Source: Mesorhizobium xinjiangense (GTDB lineage: Bacteria; Pseudomonadota; Alphaproteobacteria; Rhizobiales; Rhizobiaceae). Taken from it: 64,000 nucleotides of DNA. Shown piece by piece: positions 42,142 through 51,266 of the stretch. The position numbers and the translations under genes were made by a program. The notes beneath the pieces were generated by a model. That model had not been told where the DNA came from. It saw nothing but the letters and a program-made list of their open reading frames with translations, and made no database searches. Within the stretch, counting starts at the first letter, position 1. The number at the start of each line of letters is the position of its first letter. The DNA lies in NCBI RefSeq assembly GCF_009749525.1, contig NZ_WOAC01000020.1, positions 1 to 64,000 on the forward strand, written 5' to 3'.

Positions 42142-42953
42142 GCCGCCCTCCTTCCGAAGATCTTGCCGAACAGGCCGCGCTTCTCGCCGGGAACGGTTAC
42201 CGGAACGGTTTCGCCGGAGAGCCGGCGGGCGGCGTCGAAATAGGCGAGTGCGGGCGCACTGCGATCGTCGGCAAGCGTCACCGGCGAGCCGAGATTGGAA
42301 GCGCGCAGCACGTCCATGCTCTCGGGGATGATGCCGAGCAGCGGGATCGACAGGATCTCCAGCACATCATCGACCTTCAGCATGTCGCCGCGCTCGGCGC
42401 GGCCGGCGTCATAGCGGGTGAGCAGCAGATGCTTTTCCACACGATCGCCGCGCTCGGCCTTCTCGGTCTTGGCGTCGAGCAGGCCGATGATCCGGTCTGA
42501 GTCGCGCACCGAGGAAACTTCCGGATTGGTCACGACCACGGCGATGTCGGCATGGCGCATGGCCAGCGTGGCGCCGCGCTCGATGCCGGCGGGGCTGTCG
42601 CAGATGATCCAGTCGAAGGACTTGCGCAACTCGGCGATGACCTTCTCGACGCCCTCGGCGGTCAGATTGTCCTTGTCGCGGGTCTGCGAAGCGGGCAGCA
42701 GATGCAGGGTCTCCAGCCGCTTGTCGCGGATCAGCGCCTGCGGCAGCTTGGCGTCGCCCTGGATGACGTTGACAAGATCGTAGACGACCCTGCGTTCGGC
42801 GCCCATGACGAGGTCGAGATTGCGCAGGCCGACGTCGAAATCGACGACGACGGTTTTCTCGCCCTTCTGCGCCAGGGCGGCGCCGAGCGCGGCAGTGGAC
42901 GTGGTCTTGCCGACGCCGCCCTTGCCAGATGTTACCACGACTACTTTCGCCAT
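42138..42953 (-). CDS. minD: Septum-site-determining ATPase MinD
   Basis: This 271-residue ATPase has the deviant Walker [15 protein letters not shown], switch residues in [17 protein letters not shown] and the typical [22 protein letters not shown]-terminal basic amphipathic membrane helix ([12 protein letters not shown]) anchors it to the membrane. ATG 42953 begins [10 protein letters not shown]; upstream in-frame residues are not family-like. It recruits MinC and is displaced by MinE. Confidence 0.97.
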   Translation of the reverse strand: MAKVVVVTSGKGGVGKTTSTAALGAALAQKGEKTVVVDFDVGLRNLDLVMGAERRVVYDLVNVIQGDAKLPQALIRDKRLETLHLLPASQTRDKDNLTAEGVEKVIAELRKSFDWIICDSPAGIERGATLAMRHADIAVVVTNPEVSSVRDSDRIIGLLDAKTEKAERGDRVEKHLLLTRYDAGRAERGDMLKVDDVLEILSIPLLGIIPESMDVLRASNLGSPVTLADDRSAPALAYFDAARRLSGETVPVTVPGEKRGLFGKIFGRRAA

Positions 42954-42985
42954 CTTGCTCTCCTGTCTAGTGGCCGCCCGCCGGC

Positions 42986-43723
42986 TCAATTGAGTGTTTC
43001 CGCCTTGATTGCGTCGCCTTCCAGCCAGAGCTGCACGGCCTGCCCGCGAAGTTGCGGCGCCAGGTCCTCGGCGGTCTTGTAGAGGCCGTCGATCGCGAGC
43101 AGTTCGGCTTCGAGCTTACGACAGAAGATGCGCGCCGAGCTGTTGCCGACGGAGCCCGCCAGGGCCCGGCCGCGCAGTGTTCCGTAGACGTGGATCGAGC
43201 CGCCGGCGACGATTTCCGCCCCCGATGCGACCGAGCCGACGACGGTCACGTCACCCTCGGGAAAGATCACCGACTGGCCCGAGCGAACGGGCTCCTTGAT
43301 GATGATCGAGGCCGTAACGTTGGGAGAGGGCGGATCGGCGGGAGCGGGGGACGGGGCGGGCCGTTGGGCCTCGCTGGCAGGCGCTTCTTCCGCGGCATCG
43401 ATATCGGAAGCGGGCCGGCCGCCCTGCATGGCCGGCGGCATGTCGGCGCCAAGCAGCGACGAGCGCGCGCCCTCTACGCCCATGATGCGCACATTGCGGC
43501 CGGCGAGTTCGTCGATCAATTCCTTCAACTGCGCGCGGTCGATGCGCAATCCGTCGATGTCGAGCACGACCGGGCGACGCAGGAAAAAGCCCGCCGATCG
43601 GGCGGCAAGATCGTCGAGGCGAGCCAGCCAATCGGCAAAAGGCGGTTCCGGCGTCAGGACCAGCGCCATGAAGGAGCGGCCCTTGAGTCGAATGGGGCGG
43701 GTGTCGGTTAGGTCTTTGGTCAT
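42986..43723 (-). CDS. minC: Septum-site-determining protein MinC
   Basis: This 245-residue FtsZ inhibitor has an N-terminal MinC_N domain (IRLKGRSFMALVLTPEPPFA), an alanine/proline-rich linker (~residues 110-145) and a C-terminal beta-helix with the MinD-binding pattern GDVTVVGSVASGAEIVAGGS and IHVYGTLRGRALAGSVGN. ATG 43723 fits family length; the longer frame to 44026 is rejected. It is the first gene of minCDE and has a CtrA box 42-56 bases upstream. Confidence 0.95.
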   Translation of the reverse strand: MTKDLTDTRPIRLKGRSFMALVLTPEPPFADWLARLDDLAARSAGFFLRRPVVLDIDGLRIDRAQLKELIDELAGRNVRIMGVEGARSSLLGADMPPAMQGGRPASDIDAAEEAPASEAQRPAPSPAPADPPSPNVTASIIIKEPVRSGQSVIFPEGDVTVVGSVASGAEIVAGGSIHVYGTLRGRALAGSVGNSSARIFCRKLEAELLAIDGLYKTAEDLAPQLRGQAVQLWLEGDAIKAETLN

Positions 43724-43764
43724 CTTCGTTAATTTTCCGTTGCTTCGGTCTAAGCGAAGGATGG

Positions 43765-43779
43765 TTAACGATTGGTTAA
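43765..43779. promoter_or_regulatory. CtrA-type box (TTAA-N7-TTAA) upstream of minC
   Basis: TTAACGATTGGTTAA at 43765-43779 is an exact TTAA-N7-TTAA match, the consensus of the alphaproteobacterial cell-cycle regulator CtrA. It lies 42-56 bases before the minC start, at a promoter-like position. CtrA control of minCDE has been described in Sinorhizobium. Confidence 0.75.
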
Positions 43780-44022
43780 TCCGCGTGGCAGGAGCGGGGC
43801 TGGAACGACATTCATCTGTGGAAAATCGACGGCATAAGAAATGCGCGGGTGATCGGTCTCGCTTTGTTCGCGCGGACGAGCAAACGACCGCGCCGGAATG
43901 GACACAATGCGGTCGTTTCAGGCCGTGCGAATCACCGTCACGACGATCCGGTTGGAAGACGGCAGGCCGGCTGCAACCAGCCGCCCAGTCGGGAGATCGT
44001 TGTGCTTGCGCTCTATGCGCAC

Positions 44023-45195
44023 TCACTCGGCTGCCAGCGCGGGGCGGTGGATCGTGGAGGCGGGCCGTTTCCGTGTGAACCTGCTTTCAAAGTGACGATA
44101 AGAAAGCTCGGCGGCGGCCACGGTGACGGCATATGAGACGGCAAACAGCAGCAAGCGATCGGCCAAGGAGTGCTCGCCTGGCTCAAACACGACCGAAAGC
44201 AGCTCGACGCCGACGACGATAGCCAGCGCGTGAAAGATATAGGCGCCGTATGATGTCTCGCCGATCCGTTGCAACAGCCGGTGTCTGAGCAGCCGATCCG
44301 TCAGCGGGTCATTGGTCGCGGCAAGGGCGACCAGCCCAGTGGCGGCGGCGCCCAAGGCGCTGTAGACGAACACTTCGCGATATTGCCCCCAAAGGACGCC
44401 GGAAACGATATTGCGAAATGCATCCATCCCGTCCGCGTGGTGCATGGTGAAATTGATCCACACGTAGAAGGCGCAATATGCGATCAGCGCCGCCATTCCC
44501 GCACAGGCCAAGGGGCGCGCGATGCGGTCCAGAAATCCGTGCCTGTCGGCAAAGGCCAAGAGCGCGCCGGCGGCGAAGATGTCCGTATGCAGGAACGCGC
44601 CCGAATAGAGGATGAATGCGCTGGCTTCATCGCCCAGTCCGGCTTCGGCCAGTCTGAGGGAGATCACCCATCGCGCCACGGGTGTCGCCAGGAGTACGAC
44701 GAAGAGGAGTGCGATCAGCCAGCGTCGCGGCAAAAGAATGAGGCAGATTCCGAAGACGAGATAGAACTGCATTTCGACGGATATCGTCCACAGATGTCCC
44801 ACCGGCCAGTCTGCCAGCGTGCCGCGCCCCGCGCCCATGGCTACGTTGTGAAAGAAGCCCAGAAGAGAGGCGACGTCGTACGCCTCGAGCGTGGCGCCCG
44901 ATGCAATGGCCAGAGCCACGCCGGCCAGGACATAGGCATAGTAGACGGGGACGATCCGTCTGGTCCTGCGGCTGAAGAATGATTTCAGCCTTCTGGCCGG
45001 GCTGTCGGTCTGCGGCTTCGCGATGACGGATCCGGTGACCACATAACCCGATATCACGAAGAACAGCCAAACGCCTGCCCAACCGAAGGGCAACAGACCG
45101 CAGTGCTGGGCAACCACGGCAGTCATTGCAAAGCATCTCAGGGAGTCGACAGAACCGATCCGACGTCCACCGGTCCCCTGTCCTTGTCGGGTCAT
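44023..45195 (-). CDS. Acyltransferase 3 family membrane protein (OafA-like)
   Basis: This 390-residue polytopic protein matches the acyltransferase-3 family, which O-acetylates surface polysaccharides. It has SVDSLRCFAMTAVVAQHCG, WAGVWLFFVISGYVVTGSVI with the conserved FF-I-SG block, RRTRRIVPVYYAYVL and GHLWTISVEMQFYLVFG with catalytic-type motif. About ten helices are seen; no C-terminal SGNH domain. It is divergent from the O-antigen-ligase-like gene, so both probably serve exopolysaccharide or lipopolysaccharide modification. Confidence 0.88.
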   Translation of the reverse strand: MTRQGQGTGGRRIGSVDSLRCFAMTAVVAQHCGLLPFGWAGVWLFFVISGYVVTGSVIAKPQTDSPARRLKSFFSRRTRRIVPVYYAYVLAGVALAIASGATLEAYDVASLLGFFHNVAMGAGRGTLADWPVGHLWTISVEMQFYLVFGICLILLPRRWLIALLFVVLLATPVARWVISLRLAEAGLGDEASAFILYSGAFLHTDIFAAGALLAFADRHGFLDRIARPLACAGMAALIAYCAFYVWINFTMHHADGMDAFRNIVSGVLWGQYREVFVYSALGAAATGLVALAATNDPLTDRLLRHRLLQRIGETSYGAYIFHALAIVVGVELLSVVFEPGEHSLADRLLLFAVSYAVTVAAAELSYRHFESRFTRKRPASTIHRPALAAE

Positions 45196-45472
45196 GAGCG
45201 TTTCCAGGTCCGGTCGCTTGCCGTCCCATCCAATGGCGCTCCCCGCTCACTAAATTGACCATACATCCGCGGCCGGGCGAGGGAACGGAGCCCCGGTTCA
45301 TGACTCCAGTTGATCCGGTGCCCGGACGAGGTGGGTGGTCATCGACCGGACACCGGCAAAGGGGCTAGCCGCGATAGTCCCCAAAGGCGAGGTTACGCCG
45401 AATGTCCGACTTGCCGGACGGACGATCGCACCGAACAGTTGCCTGACAACCGGCCAAGGAGGCGGGCGGCCA

Positions 45473-46933
45473 GTGCAGATATCACCCATTGGCTTCGTGG
45501 TTTGCGCGGTGATCCTGCTGACCGCTCATTACTGCAGGAGCGTGCTGATCGTCGGCCTGCTGGCGTCGGTGGCGTTCGGTTCGACGGCCCTCGTCGCACT
45601 GACGGGTCTGGGCGGTTCGTCGCCACTGATCTACACGTTGTTCTCTGCCCTGCTCATAACGGTCGTCGTCCTGCGTCGGCAGATATGGAGCGACCTCGGT
45701 GTCGTATTCGGCAGCATGCGGCCGATCTGGCTCCTGACCACCTTGATGGCCTACGCTATCGTCGGGTCATGGCTCCTGCCGCGTTTTTTTGCCGGTCAGA
45801 CGACCGTTTTCGTGCAGGGCAAGACGAGAGGTGGAGTCGTCGAGACCTCGCTCGTCCCGGTTGGCGGCAACATCACGCAGACCGGTTATTTCGTGCTCGG
45901 CGGACTGACTGCGATTGCCCTGTGCATTCTTCTGATGAACCGCGGCAGCATCCGGCACATCCGGACCGGGATGTTCGTCATGTGCATTCTCCACGCCGGA
46001 ATGGGGATGATCGATCTCCTCGGGAAGCTGGCCGGAGCAGGCGACGTGCTCGAGCCTATCCGCACGGCCAGCTATGCGATGCTCACCGAGGCGGTCGAGG
46101 GCGGCTTTTATCGTATCGCGGGGGCATATTCGGAGGCATCTGCCTTCGGCGCTCGCTCCCTGGCCTGCCTGGCATTTGTCTATACCTACTGGCGCAGGAC
46201 GAATTCAGACCTCGCCAAATGGCTGGCAATTGTCATCTTGATGCTGACGGTGTTGTCGACGTCATCCACGGCCTATGTGGGACTGGCCATCCTGTGCGTG
46301 CCGGTCGGGTTTTCGATCTCCAAATCCTTTCTGCAAGGGCGGATCATGTTCGAGGATCTACTGATCGTGATCCTCTTGTGCCTCGGGATCGTCGCCGTCA
46401 TGGCCATTGTCATCCGCAGTCCGGAGTTCTTCTCTCCTTTCGTCAAGCTGCTCGATGAAATGGTTCTCAACAAGGCAAGCTCGACATCGGGCCAGGAGCG
46501 GACCTACTGGAACGTGAAGAGCCTGCAGTCCTTTGTCGACACAAGCGGATTGGGCATCGGCATTGGGTCCTCGCGCGCCTCGAGCTGGCTGATTGCTGTG
46601 ATATCGCAGCTTGGCGTGATCGGTGCCTTGTTGATGGCGATCCTGCTGGCCTATATCGCGCGCGGATTGGGGCGTCTGTCGGCCTGGGTTCCCTCCGAAA
46701 CGGCCGCGATCGTTGCGAGCGTGCGCAATTATGCGCTGGCCGGGATCGTCTCGGGATCGCTCATAAGCGGCACACCCGATCCGGGACTGATGTTCTTCGT
46801 CGCTTTTGCCGTCATCGCGGCGGCGCGATTTCATGCGCGGCGTTACCGGCGCACGGACATGCGGCTTCTGGCTTCAGGCAGCTACATTGCCGGCCCGCCG
46901 GGTCTTCGTCCGAGTCTCGGTCATGCCGGATAG
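45473..46933 (+). CDS. O-antigen ligase/polymerase-like membrane protein
   Basis: This 486-residue polytopic protein has roughly eleven helices. It carries a large loop with the Wzy/WaaL-type pattern FVDTSGLGIGIGSSRASSWL, ending in the Gly-rich GSS motif of the O-antigen ligase family, and IAGAYSEASAFGARSLACLA, whose Ser/Glu-Ala motif resembles polysaccharide polymerases. I take GTG 45473, which is preceded by AAGGAGG, rather than the 46-residue extension to 45335, which is not hydrophobic. Specific polymer unknown. Confidence 0.72.
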   Translation: MQISPIGFVVCAVILLTAHYCRSVLIVGLLASVAFGSTALVALTGLGGSSPLIYTLFSALLITVVVLRRQIWSDLGVVFGSMRPIWLLTTLMAYAIVGSWLLPRFFAGQTTVFVQGKTRGGVVETSLVPVGGNITQTGYFVLGGLTAIALCILLMNRGSIRHIRTGMFVMCILHAGMGMIDLLGKLAGAGDVLEPIRTASYAMLTEAVEGGFYRIAGAYSEASAFGARSLACLAFVYTYWRRTNSDLAKWLAIVILMLTVLSTSSTAYVGLAILCVPVGFSISKSFLQGRIMFEDLLIVILLCLGIVAVMAIVIRSPEFFSPFVKLLDEMVLNKASSTSGQERTYWNVKSLQSFVDTSGLGIGIGSSRASSWLIAVISQLGVIGALLMAILLAYIARGLGRLSAWVPSETAAIVASVRNYALAGIVSGSLISGTPDPGLMFFVAFAVIAAARFHARRYRRTDMRLLASGSYIAGPPGLRPSLGHAG

Positions 46934-46950
46934 AAGCGCGATCGCGGCAA

Positions 46951-47010
46951 CATATTGATCTGGCGCGCATATCTTTGCTTCAAACGTTTCCGTTTGAAGC
47001 GAACGCGCGC
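46951..47010. repeat. Two-module palindromic repeat, copy B (second module only)
   Basis: The linker CATATTGATCTGG at 46951-46963 is followed by a hairpin (46963-47010) with the same arm as copies A and C, GCGCGCATATCTTTGCTTCA, and CGTTTGAAGC on the other side. The right arm is imperfect. It fills most of the 76-base space between two convergent genes and reaches the stop codon of the small membrane protein gene. Confidence 0.85.
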
Positions 47011-47171
47011 TAGCCAATCAGCGACGGCAGCAGCTTGGCAAGCGGCACGGTGATGATCGCAAGCGCCACAACCGCCAGTACGATCCTCAGCACCGGATTG
47101 CGCCCGCCAGTGCGTTCCTGACGTTCCCGGCAGACGCAACTCCATTGCCCCAGGCGCCGTTCGTTATGCAT
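47010..47171 (-). CDS. Small membrane protein, 53 residues
   Basis: From ATG 47171 this encodes a hydrophilic Arg/Cys-bearing N-terminus (MHNERRLGQWSCVCRERQER) and one membrane helix (PVLRIVLAVVALAIITVPLA) near the C-terminus. The tail is KLLPSLIG. The family is unknown. Its stop codon overlaps the end of repeat copy B. Hydrophobic segment and isolated position support a real small protein, but evidence is moderate. Confidence 0.5.
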   Translation of the reverse strand: MHNERRLGQWSCVCRERQERTGGRNPVLRIVLAVVALAIITVPLAKLLPSLIG

Positions 47172-47421
47172 ATCCCCACTCTCTCCCAAAAGTCTCCTCG
47201 CAGTGATCATACGGTGATCATCGGCGAGAGCAAGATCAAATGTAGCCGCGCGCAAGCCCGTAATATTCGGTGAGGGTCGGGGCTCCGCACGGTCGTGAAG
47301 GAACGCTCAGGCCCGCCAGCTGTTCGTGCCGGCGTCGATGTTTGACCAGACGGTGTCGGGAACGGCCGATGGCATGCGTCTTATCTTCAGCGACAACGGA
47401 CCAGATCGAAGGAGAGAGAGA

Positions 47422-48285
47422 ATGTTCCGCAAAACCCTCATTGCCGCAGCCTTGTTCGTCACCGCATCGCTTCCGGCCGGGGCTGAGCCGACGGGAGAGC
47501 GTGTCGAAGTCAACGGCATGCAGATGTATTACGAGGTTTCCGGTGAGGGCGATCCGCTGATCGTCCTGCATGGCGCCTATATGAATATCCCGTCCATGGG
47601 ACCGATCATCCCCATGCTTGCCAAGAGCCACAAGGTCTACGCTCTGGAGTTCCAGGGGCATGGCCGCACGACCGACATCGACCGGCCGATCACCTATCCG
47701 AACCTGGCTGACGACGTGGCTCAATTCATGGATGCGGTTGGTATCGGGAAGGCCGACCTGTTCGGCTATTCTATGGGTGCGGCCGCCGGGCTGCAGGTCG
47801 CCATCCGGCATCCGGACAAGGTGAACAGGCTGGCAGCGGCCTCCGTTGCCTATGATTTCGAAGGCTGGCAGCCTGCATTCAAGGAATTCGTTCCGCAGAT
47901 GACGGTCGAGATGTTTCTCGACATGCCCTTTGCCGAGGAATACCGCGAACTGGCGGCCGATCCGGAGGGCTTTCCCGCGCTGGTCGAAAAACTGATCGCG
48001 CTCGAGCATGAACCGATGGCCTGGGAAGCGGATGTCCGCGCGCTGCAAACTCCTGTGCTGATCGTCACCGGCGATGCCGACGTGGCGACGCTGGAACATT
48101 CGGTCGCGCTGTTCCGGCTGCTGGGCGGCGGCGTCATGGGCGACATGGGCGAGCCGTTGCCCGAATCCCGTCTCGCCGTCTTGCCGGCGACGTCGCACAC
48201 CGCGGTCATCAATCAGCCGGCGCAGCTGCACGCCTTTGTCGAGCCATTCCTGAAGGAGGAGACGCCGAAGGGAATGTTCGAATAG
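47422..48285 (+). CDS. Exported alpha/beta hydrolase
   Basis: This 287-residue protein has a signal peptide (MFRKTLIAAALFVTASLPAG) and the alpha/beta-hydrolase fold: oxyanion LHGAYMNIPS, nucleophile elbow GYSMGAAAG with Ser, acid IVTGDADV and His in LPATSHTAV. It is related to 3-oxoadipate enol-lactonase/chloroperoxidase-type esterases but secreted to the periplasm. ATG 47422 follows AAGGAGAGAG. Substrate unknown; it is flanked by unrelated genes. Confidence 0.88.
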   Translation: MFRKTLIAAALFVTASLPAGAEPTGERVEVNGMQMYYEVSGEGDPLIVLHGAYMNIPSMGPIIPMLAKSHKVYALEFQGHGRTTDIDRPITYPNLADDVAQFMDAVGIGKADLFGYSMGAAAGLQVAIRHPDKVNRLAAASVAYDFEGWQPAFKEFVPQMTVEMFLDMPFAEEYRELAADPEGFPALVEKLIALEHEPMAWEADVRALQTPVLIVTGDADVATLEHSVALFRLLGGGVMGDMGEPLPESRLAVLPATSHTAVINQPAQLHAFVEPFLKEETPKGMFE

Positions 48286-48460
48286 GGAGGAGCGGCGGCC
48301 CTGGGGGCGCTTCTGCGCTTGCTACGTCGTCATGCGGCAATCGACAGTGGAAATGTAGTTGCTGAAGTCTGCCGCGATTCGGTTTATCCTCCCTCTGTCG
48401 TTAGACCAGCTCCGTTGAACGCTTGGTTCTTCGGACAGTGAAGGGGACGGGAGACGAATC

Positions 48461-49249
48461 ATGAAGATCGCCGCTGCAGGCCTGGCCTGTCTCGGGAGCA
48501 TCGTTTTGGCCGACAGCGTCCGGGCTGCCGACATCTATTCGCCGGTCACGCCAACGCTCGAGCAGATCGAGACCGAGGATGGGTGGACCTTTTCGGTCGC
48601 GCCCTATTTCTGGGCGGCCGGTCTTTCCGGGGATGTCGGATCCTTCGGCCTGCCGACGGTCGGTATCGATGCGGATTTCAGCAATATCTGGGACAATCTT
48701 GATTTTGCCGCCATGGCGACCGGCGAGGCGCGCTACGACCGCTACAGCCTTTTCGCCGATGTGATCTACACGAAGATCTCGGCCTCCAATGGAACGCCAA
48801 GGGGTGTGTTGGCCGATAGCGTCGGCGTGACCGCGGAGACATTTTCCGGCCTGCTCGGTGCCGGATATGCGGTTGCCGATGGTCCCTCGGGGCGCCTCGA
48901 ACTGGTCGGCGGCGTCAAGATCTGGTCGGCAAAGACGGATATATCGTTCCACGGGGGTATTCTCGACGGAATTTCGCGCAGCGATAGCGCAACCTGGGCC
49001 GACGCCGTGGTCGGCCTGCGCGGCAACTACGCCATCAACGACAATCTCTATCTTACGGGATGGGGATATGTCGGTGCCGGCGGCGCCGACATCGACTGGG
49101 ACGTGGCGGGGGCGCTCGGCTATCGCTTCAACGACCGTTTTTCGGCGGTCCTCGGCTATCGGGCGCTGGGCGTCGACTACAGCGACGACGGCTATGTCTT
49201 CGATGTCGTCGAGCAGGGCCCCATCCTGGGGCTGGTCGTGCGCTTCTGA
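48461..49249 (+). CDS. Outer-membrane beta-barrel protein
   Basis: This 262-residue protein has a signal peptide (MKIAAAGLACLGSIVLADSV) and about eight to ten amphipathic strands, e.g. GWTFSVAPYFWAAGLSGDVG, FAAMATGEARYDRYSLFADV, LTGWGYVGAGGADIDWDVAG, and ends in the C-terminal Phe of barrel proteins (LGLVVRF). It resembles outer-membrane proteins of the Omp25/OmpW-like size class. Function unknown. Good ribosome site (GGGGACGGGAG) 12 bases upstream. Confidence 0.8.
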   Translation: MKIAAAGLACLGSIVLADSVRAADIYSPVTPTLEQIETEDGWTFSVAPYFWAAGLSGDVGSFGLPTVGIDADFSNIWDNLDFAAMATGEARYDRYSLFADVIYTKISASNGTPRGVLADSVGVTAETFSGLLGAGYAVADGPSGRLELVGGVKIWSAKTDISFHGGILDGISRSDSATWADAVVGLRGNYAINDNLYLTGWGYVGAGGADIDWDVAGALGYRFNDRFSAVLGYRALGVDYSDDGYVFDVVEQGPILGLVVRF

Positions 49250-49311
49250 TCGAGGCCGCCTGTCCGGTCGGACCGGCGGGTTGCTTGTCCGGTTTCAGCT
49301 GACATGTTAGC

Positions 49312-50016
49312 ATGGCAGCAATGGGCGAAGCCGGGAAAACGGAACGGGCCCCGCGTCTTGCGGGCGGGGCAACGGAACGCATCGTGGATGCGTTGCGCGA
49401 GGCCATCGTGACCCTGGAGATGGCGCCGGGCACCATGCTTGACAAGTCCGAACTGACGGCGCGCTTTGGCGTGTCGCGCTTTCCCGTCGCCGAAGCCCTC
49501 AATCGCCTGAAGGCGGAGGGATTGGTCGATATCAAGCCGCAAAGCGGGTCGACCGTTTCGCTCATTCGCGTCGCCGATGTCCAGGAAAACATGTTTCTGC
49601 GCCGGGCGCTGGAGGCGGAGACCGTGGCGCTTATCGCGCTTAGGCACGACGAGGCGCTGCTGGCCGAATTGCGGCGCAATCTGCGCTACCAGAAGGCGGC
49701 CGTCGACGCCGAGGACAGGCAGGGCTTCTACCAACTTGACCTGGCTTTTCACGACACGCTGGTGAGCGCCATCGGCTATGAGCGGGTGCGCGCCACGGTC
49801 GAAAAGGCCAGGCTGGCGCTGGACCGCGTGCGCCGGCTGCTCGGTTCGCCGCGCCGCCATGCCGTGACCTATCAGGAGCATTGCGCGATCGTCGCCGCGC
49901 TCGAACAGGGCGACGCCGTGGCCGCCCGACAGGCAATGGTCGCCCATATCGATGCGGTGATGCGCGAACTGGAGGCCTTCTGCGACGACAATCCCGGCGT
50001 TTTCGTCGATCGCTAG
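49312..50016 (+). CDS. GntR-family regulator (FCD domain)
   Basis: This 234-residue regulator has a winged helix (RIVDALREAIVTLEMAPGTM, LTARFGVSRFPVAEALNRLK) and an FCD effector domain with metal-site segments FYQLDLAFHDTLVSAIG and TYQEHCAIVAALEQGD, then HIDAVMRELEAF. It resembles regulators of sugar-acid or hydroxy-acid use. It is convergent with the 2-hydroxyacid dehydrogenase gene, and its stop codon overlaps repeat copy C. Its target is not clear. Confidence 0.88.
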   Translation: MAAMGEAGKTERAPRLAGGATERIVDALREAIVTLEMAPGTMLDKSELTARFGVSRFPVAEALNRLKAEGLVDIKPQSGSTVSLIRVADVQENMFLRRALEAETVALIALRHDEALLAELRRNLRYQKAAVDAEDRQGFYQLDLAFHDTLVSAIGYERVRATVEKARLALDRVRRLLGSPRRHAVTYQEHCAIVAALEQGDAVAARQAMVAHIDAVMRELEAFCDDNPGVFVDR

Positions 50017-50130
50017 CGCGCATATCTTTGCTTCAAACGGAAACGTTTGAAGCAAAGATATGCGCGCCGGATCAATATACTGGAACATGTACCTTTCGCT
50101 CAAACGATTCCGTTTGAGCGGGACATGTTC
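50016..50130. repeat. Two-module palindromic repeat, copy C
   Basis: Positions 50016-50039 and 50044-50067 form a perfect 24-bp stem closed by a GAAA tetraloop; the arm begins GCGCGCATATCTTTGCTTCA. A second hairpin at 50083-50130 has arms GAACATGT/ACATGTTC and CGCTCAAACG/CGTTTGAGCG. The module order is opposite to copy A. It lies between a GntR gene and a convergent dehydrogenase gene. Confidence 0.92.
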
Positions 50131-50187
50131 GAGCGCGCGTTTGCTTCATGCTGGAGCGAGCGACCTCGCGGCCGCGTCGGAGACCAC

Positions 50188-51171
50188 TCAGGTCTCAGTG
50201 TCCGGAAACCGTTCGAGATAGGCGTCGAGTACTTCGGGATTACAGAAATTGAGCGGCAGGCGGCCGGAAAGCACGCGCTCGGCCTCCTCGGCCGCGCCCA
50301 CGCCCATGCGTCGCATGCTGCCTTCGGTAATGCCGGCCATGTGCGGGGTGACGATCACATTGTCGAAGGTGAGATAGGGATGGTCGGCTGGCAGTGGCTG
50401 CTGGGCAAAGACATCCAGCGCTGCACCGCCAATACGGCCGTCACGGAGCGCCGCGATCATTGCTGCGTCGTCGATGACCGCCCCGCGGGCAATGTTGATG
50501 ATGATCGCGTCCGGCTTCATCCGCGCGAGCAGCGATGCATTCACCAGTCCGCGCGTTTCTTCGGCCAGCGGGCAGCAGAGTACGAGAATGTCGGCCTCGG
50601 CGGCGATTTCGTCGAGCTCCACGAAGCGCGTGCCGGCCGGGGCTTCGCGCCGGCTGCGCGAGTGGACGAGGACGTCGAGGCCGAAGCCCTGCCGCCCGAT
50701 TTCGCAGACCCGTTGGCCGATATTGCCGAAACCGACGACGCCCAGGGTGAGATCGCCGAGATCGCGTGCATGGTCGGTCTGGCGCCGGGCGGTCGTCCAG
50801 CCCTCGGTGCGCAGGTCCCGCTCGACCATGCGAAAACGGCGCAGAAGCGCCATCGCGGCGAAGAAGACATATTCGGCGACGGTGGCCGCATTGACCCCGG
50901 GCGTATTCGCCACGAGCACACCGGCCCTGTTGGCGGCATCCATCGGCACCATGTCGAGCCCCGCGCCATGGCGTATGGCCGCACGCAGTTTCGTCGGCCC
51001 GTCGAAGAGCGCCGGCGGCAGCGGCGCCCTGACGATCAGGATATCGGCGTCGCGCCCTTCCTTCAGCAAGGTGTCTGGATCGGGCGCGGAGGCAAAGCGC
51101 AGGCGTCCCAGCCCTTTCAGTATCTCCACCGCCTCTGGGTGGAGATTGTGGGTGGAGAAAATATCCGTCAA
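50188..51171 (-). CDS. D-isomer-specific 2-hydroxyacid dehydrogenase
   Basis: This 327-residue NAD-dependent dehydrogenase has the Rossmann motif LGVVGFGNIGQRV, catalytic Arg/Glu/His in NIARGAVIDDAAMIAALRDG, QQPLPADHPYLTFDNVIVTP and HMAGITEGSMRRM. It oxidises or reduces a 2-hydroxy acid such as glyoxylate/hydroxypyruvate/phosphoglycerate. No ATG fits; TTG 51171 with an AAGG site 10 bases before is my choice, while TTG 51213 adds Arg/His-rich residues. It lies between convergent GntR and collinear LysR genes. Confidence 0.82.
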   Translation of the reverse strand: MTDIFSTHNLHPEAVEILKGLGRLRFASAPDPDTLLKEGRDADILIVRAPLPPALFDGPTKLRAAIRHGAGLDMVPMDAANRAGVLVANTPGVNAATVAEYVFFAAMALLRRFRMVERDLRTEGWTTARRQTDHARDLGDLTLGVVGFGNIGQRVCEIGRQGFGLDVLVHSRSRREAPAGTRFVELDEIAAEADILVLCCPLAEETRGLVNASLLARMKPDAIIINIARGAVIDDAAMIAALRDGRIGGAALDVFAQQPLPADHPYLTFDNVIVTPHMAGITEGSMRRMGVGAAEEAERVLSGRLPLNFCNPEVLDAYLERFPDTET

Positions 51172-51266
51172 GATTCTATGCCTTCGAGTTCGAGCCAGTT
51201 GATGTGCCGGCAACGCCTGTCAGTTCCGGACGTCTACAGCATGAGGCGGCATGCCCGTCAATCGCC

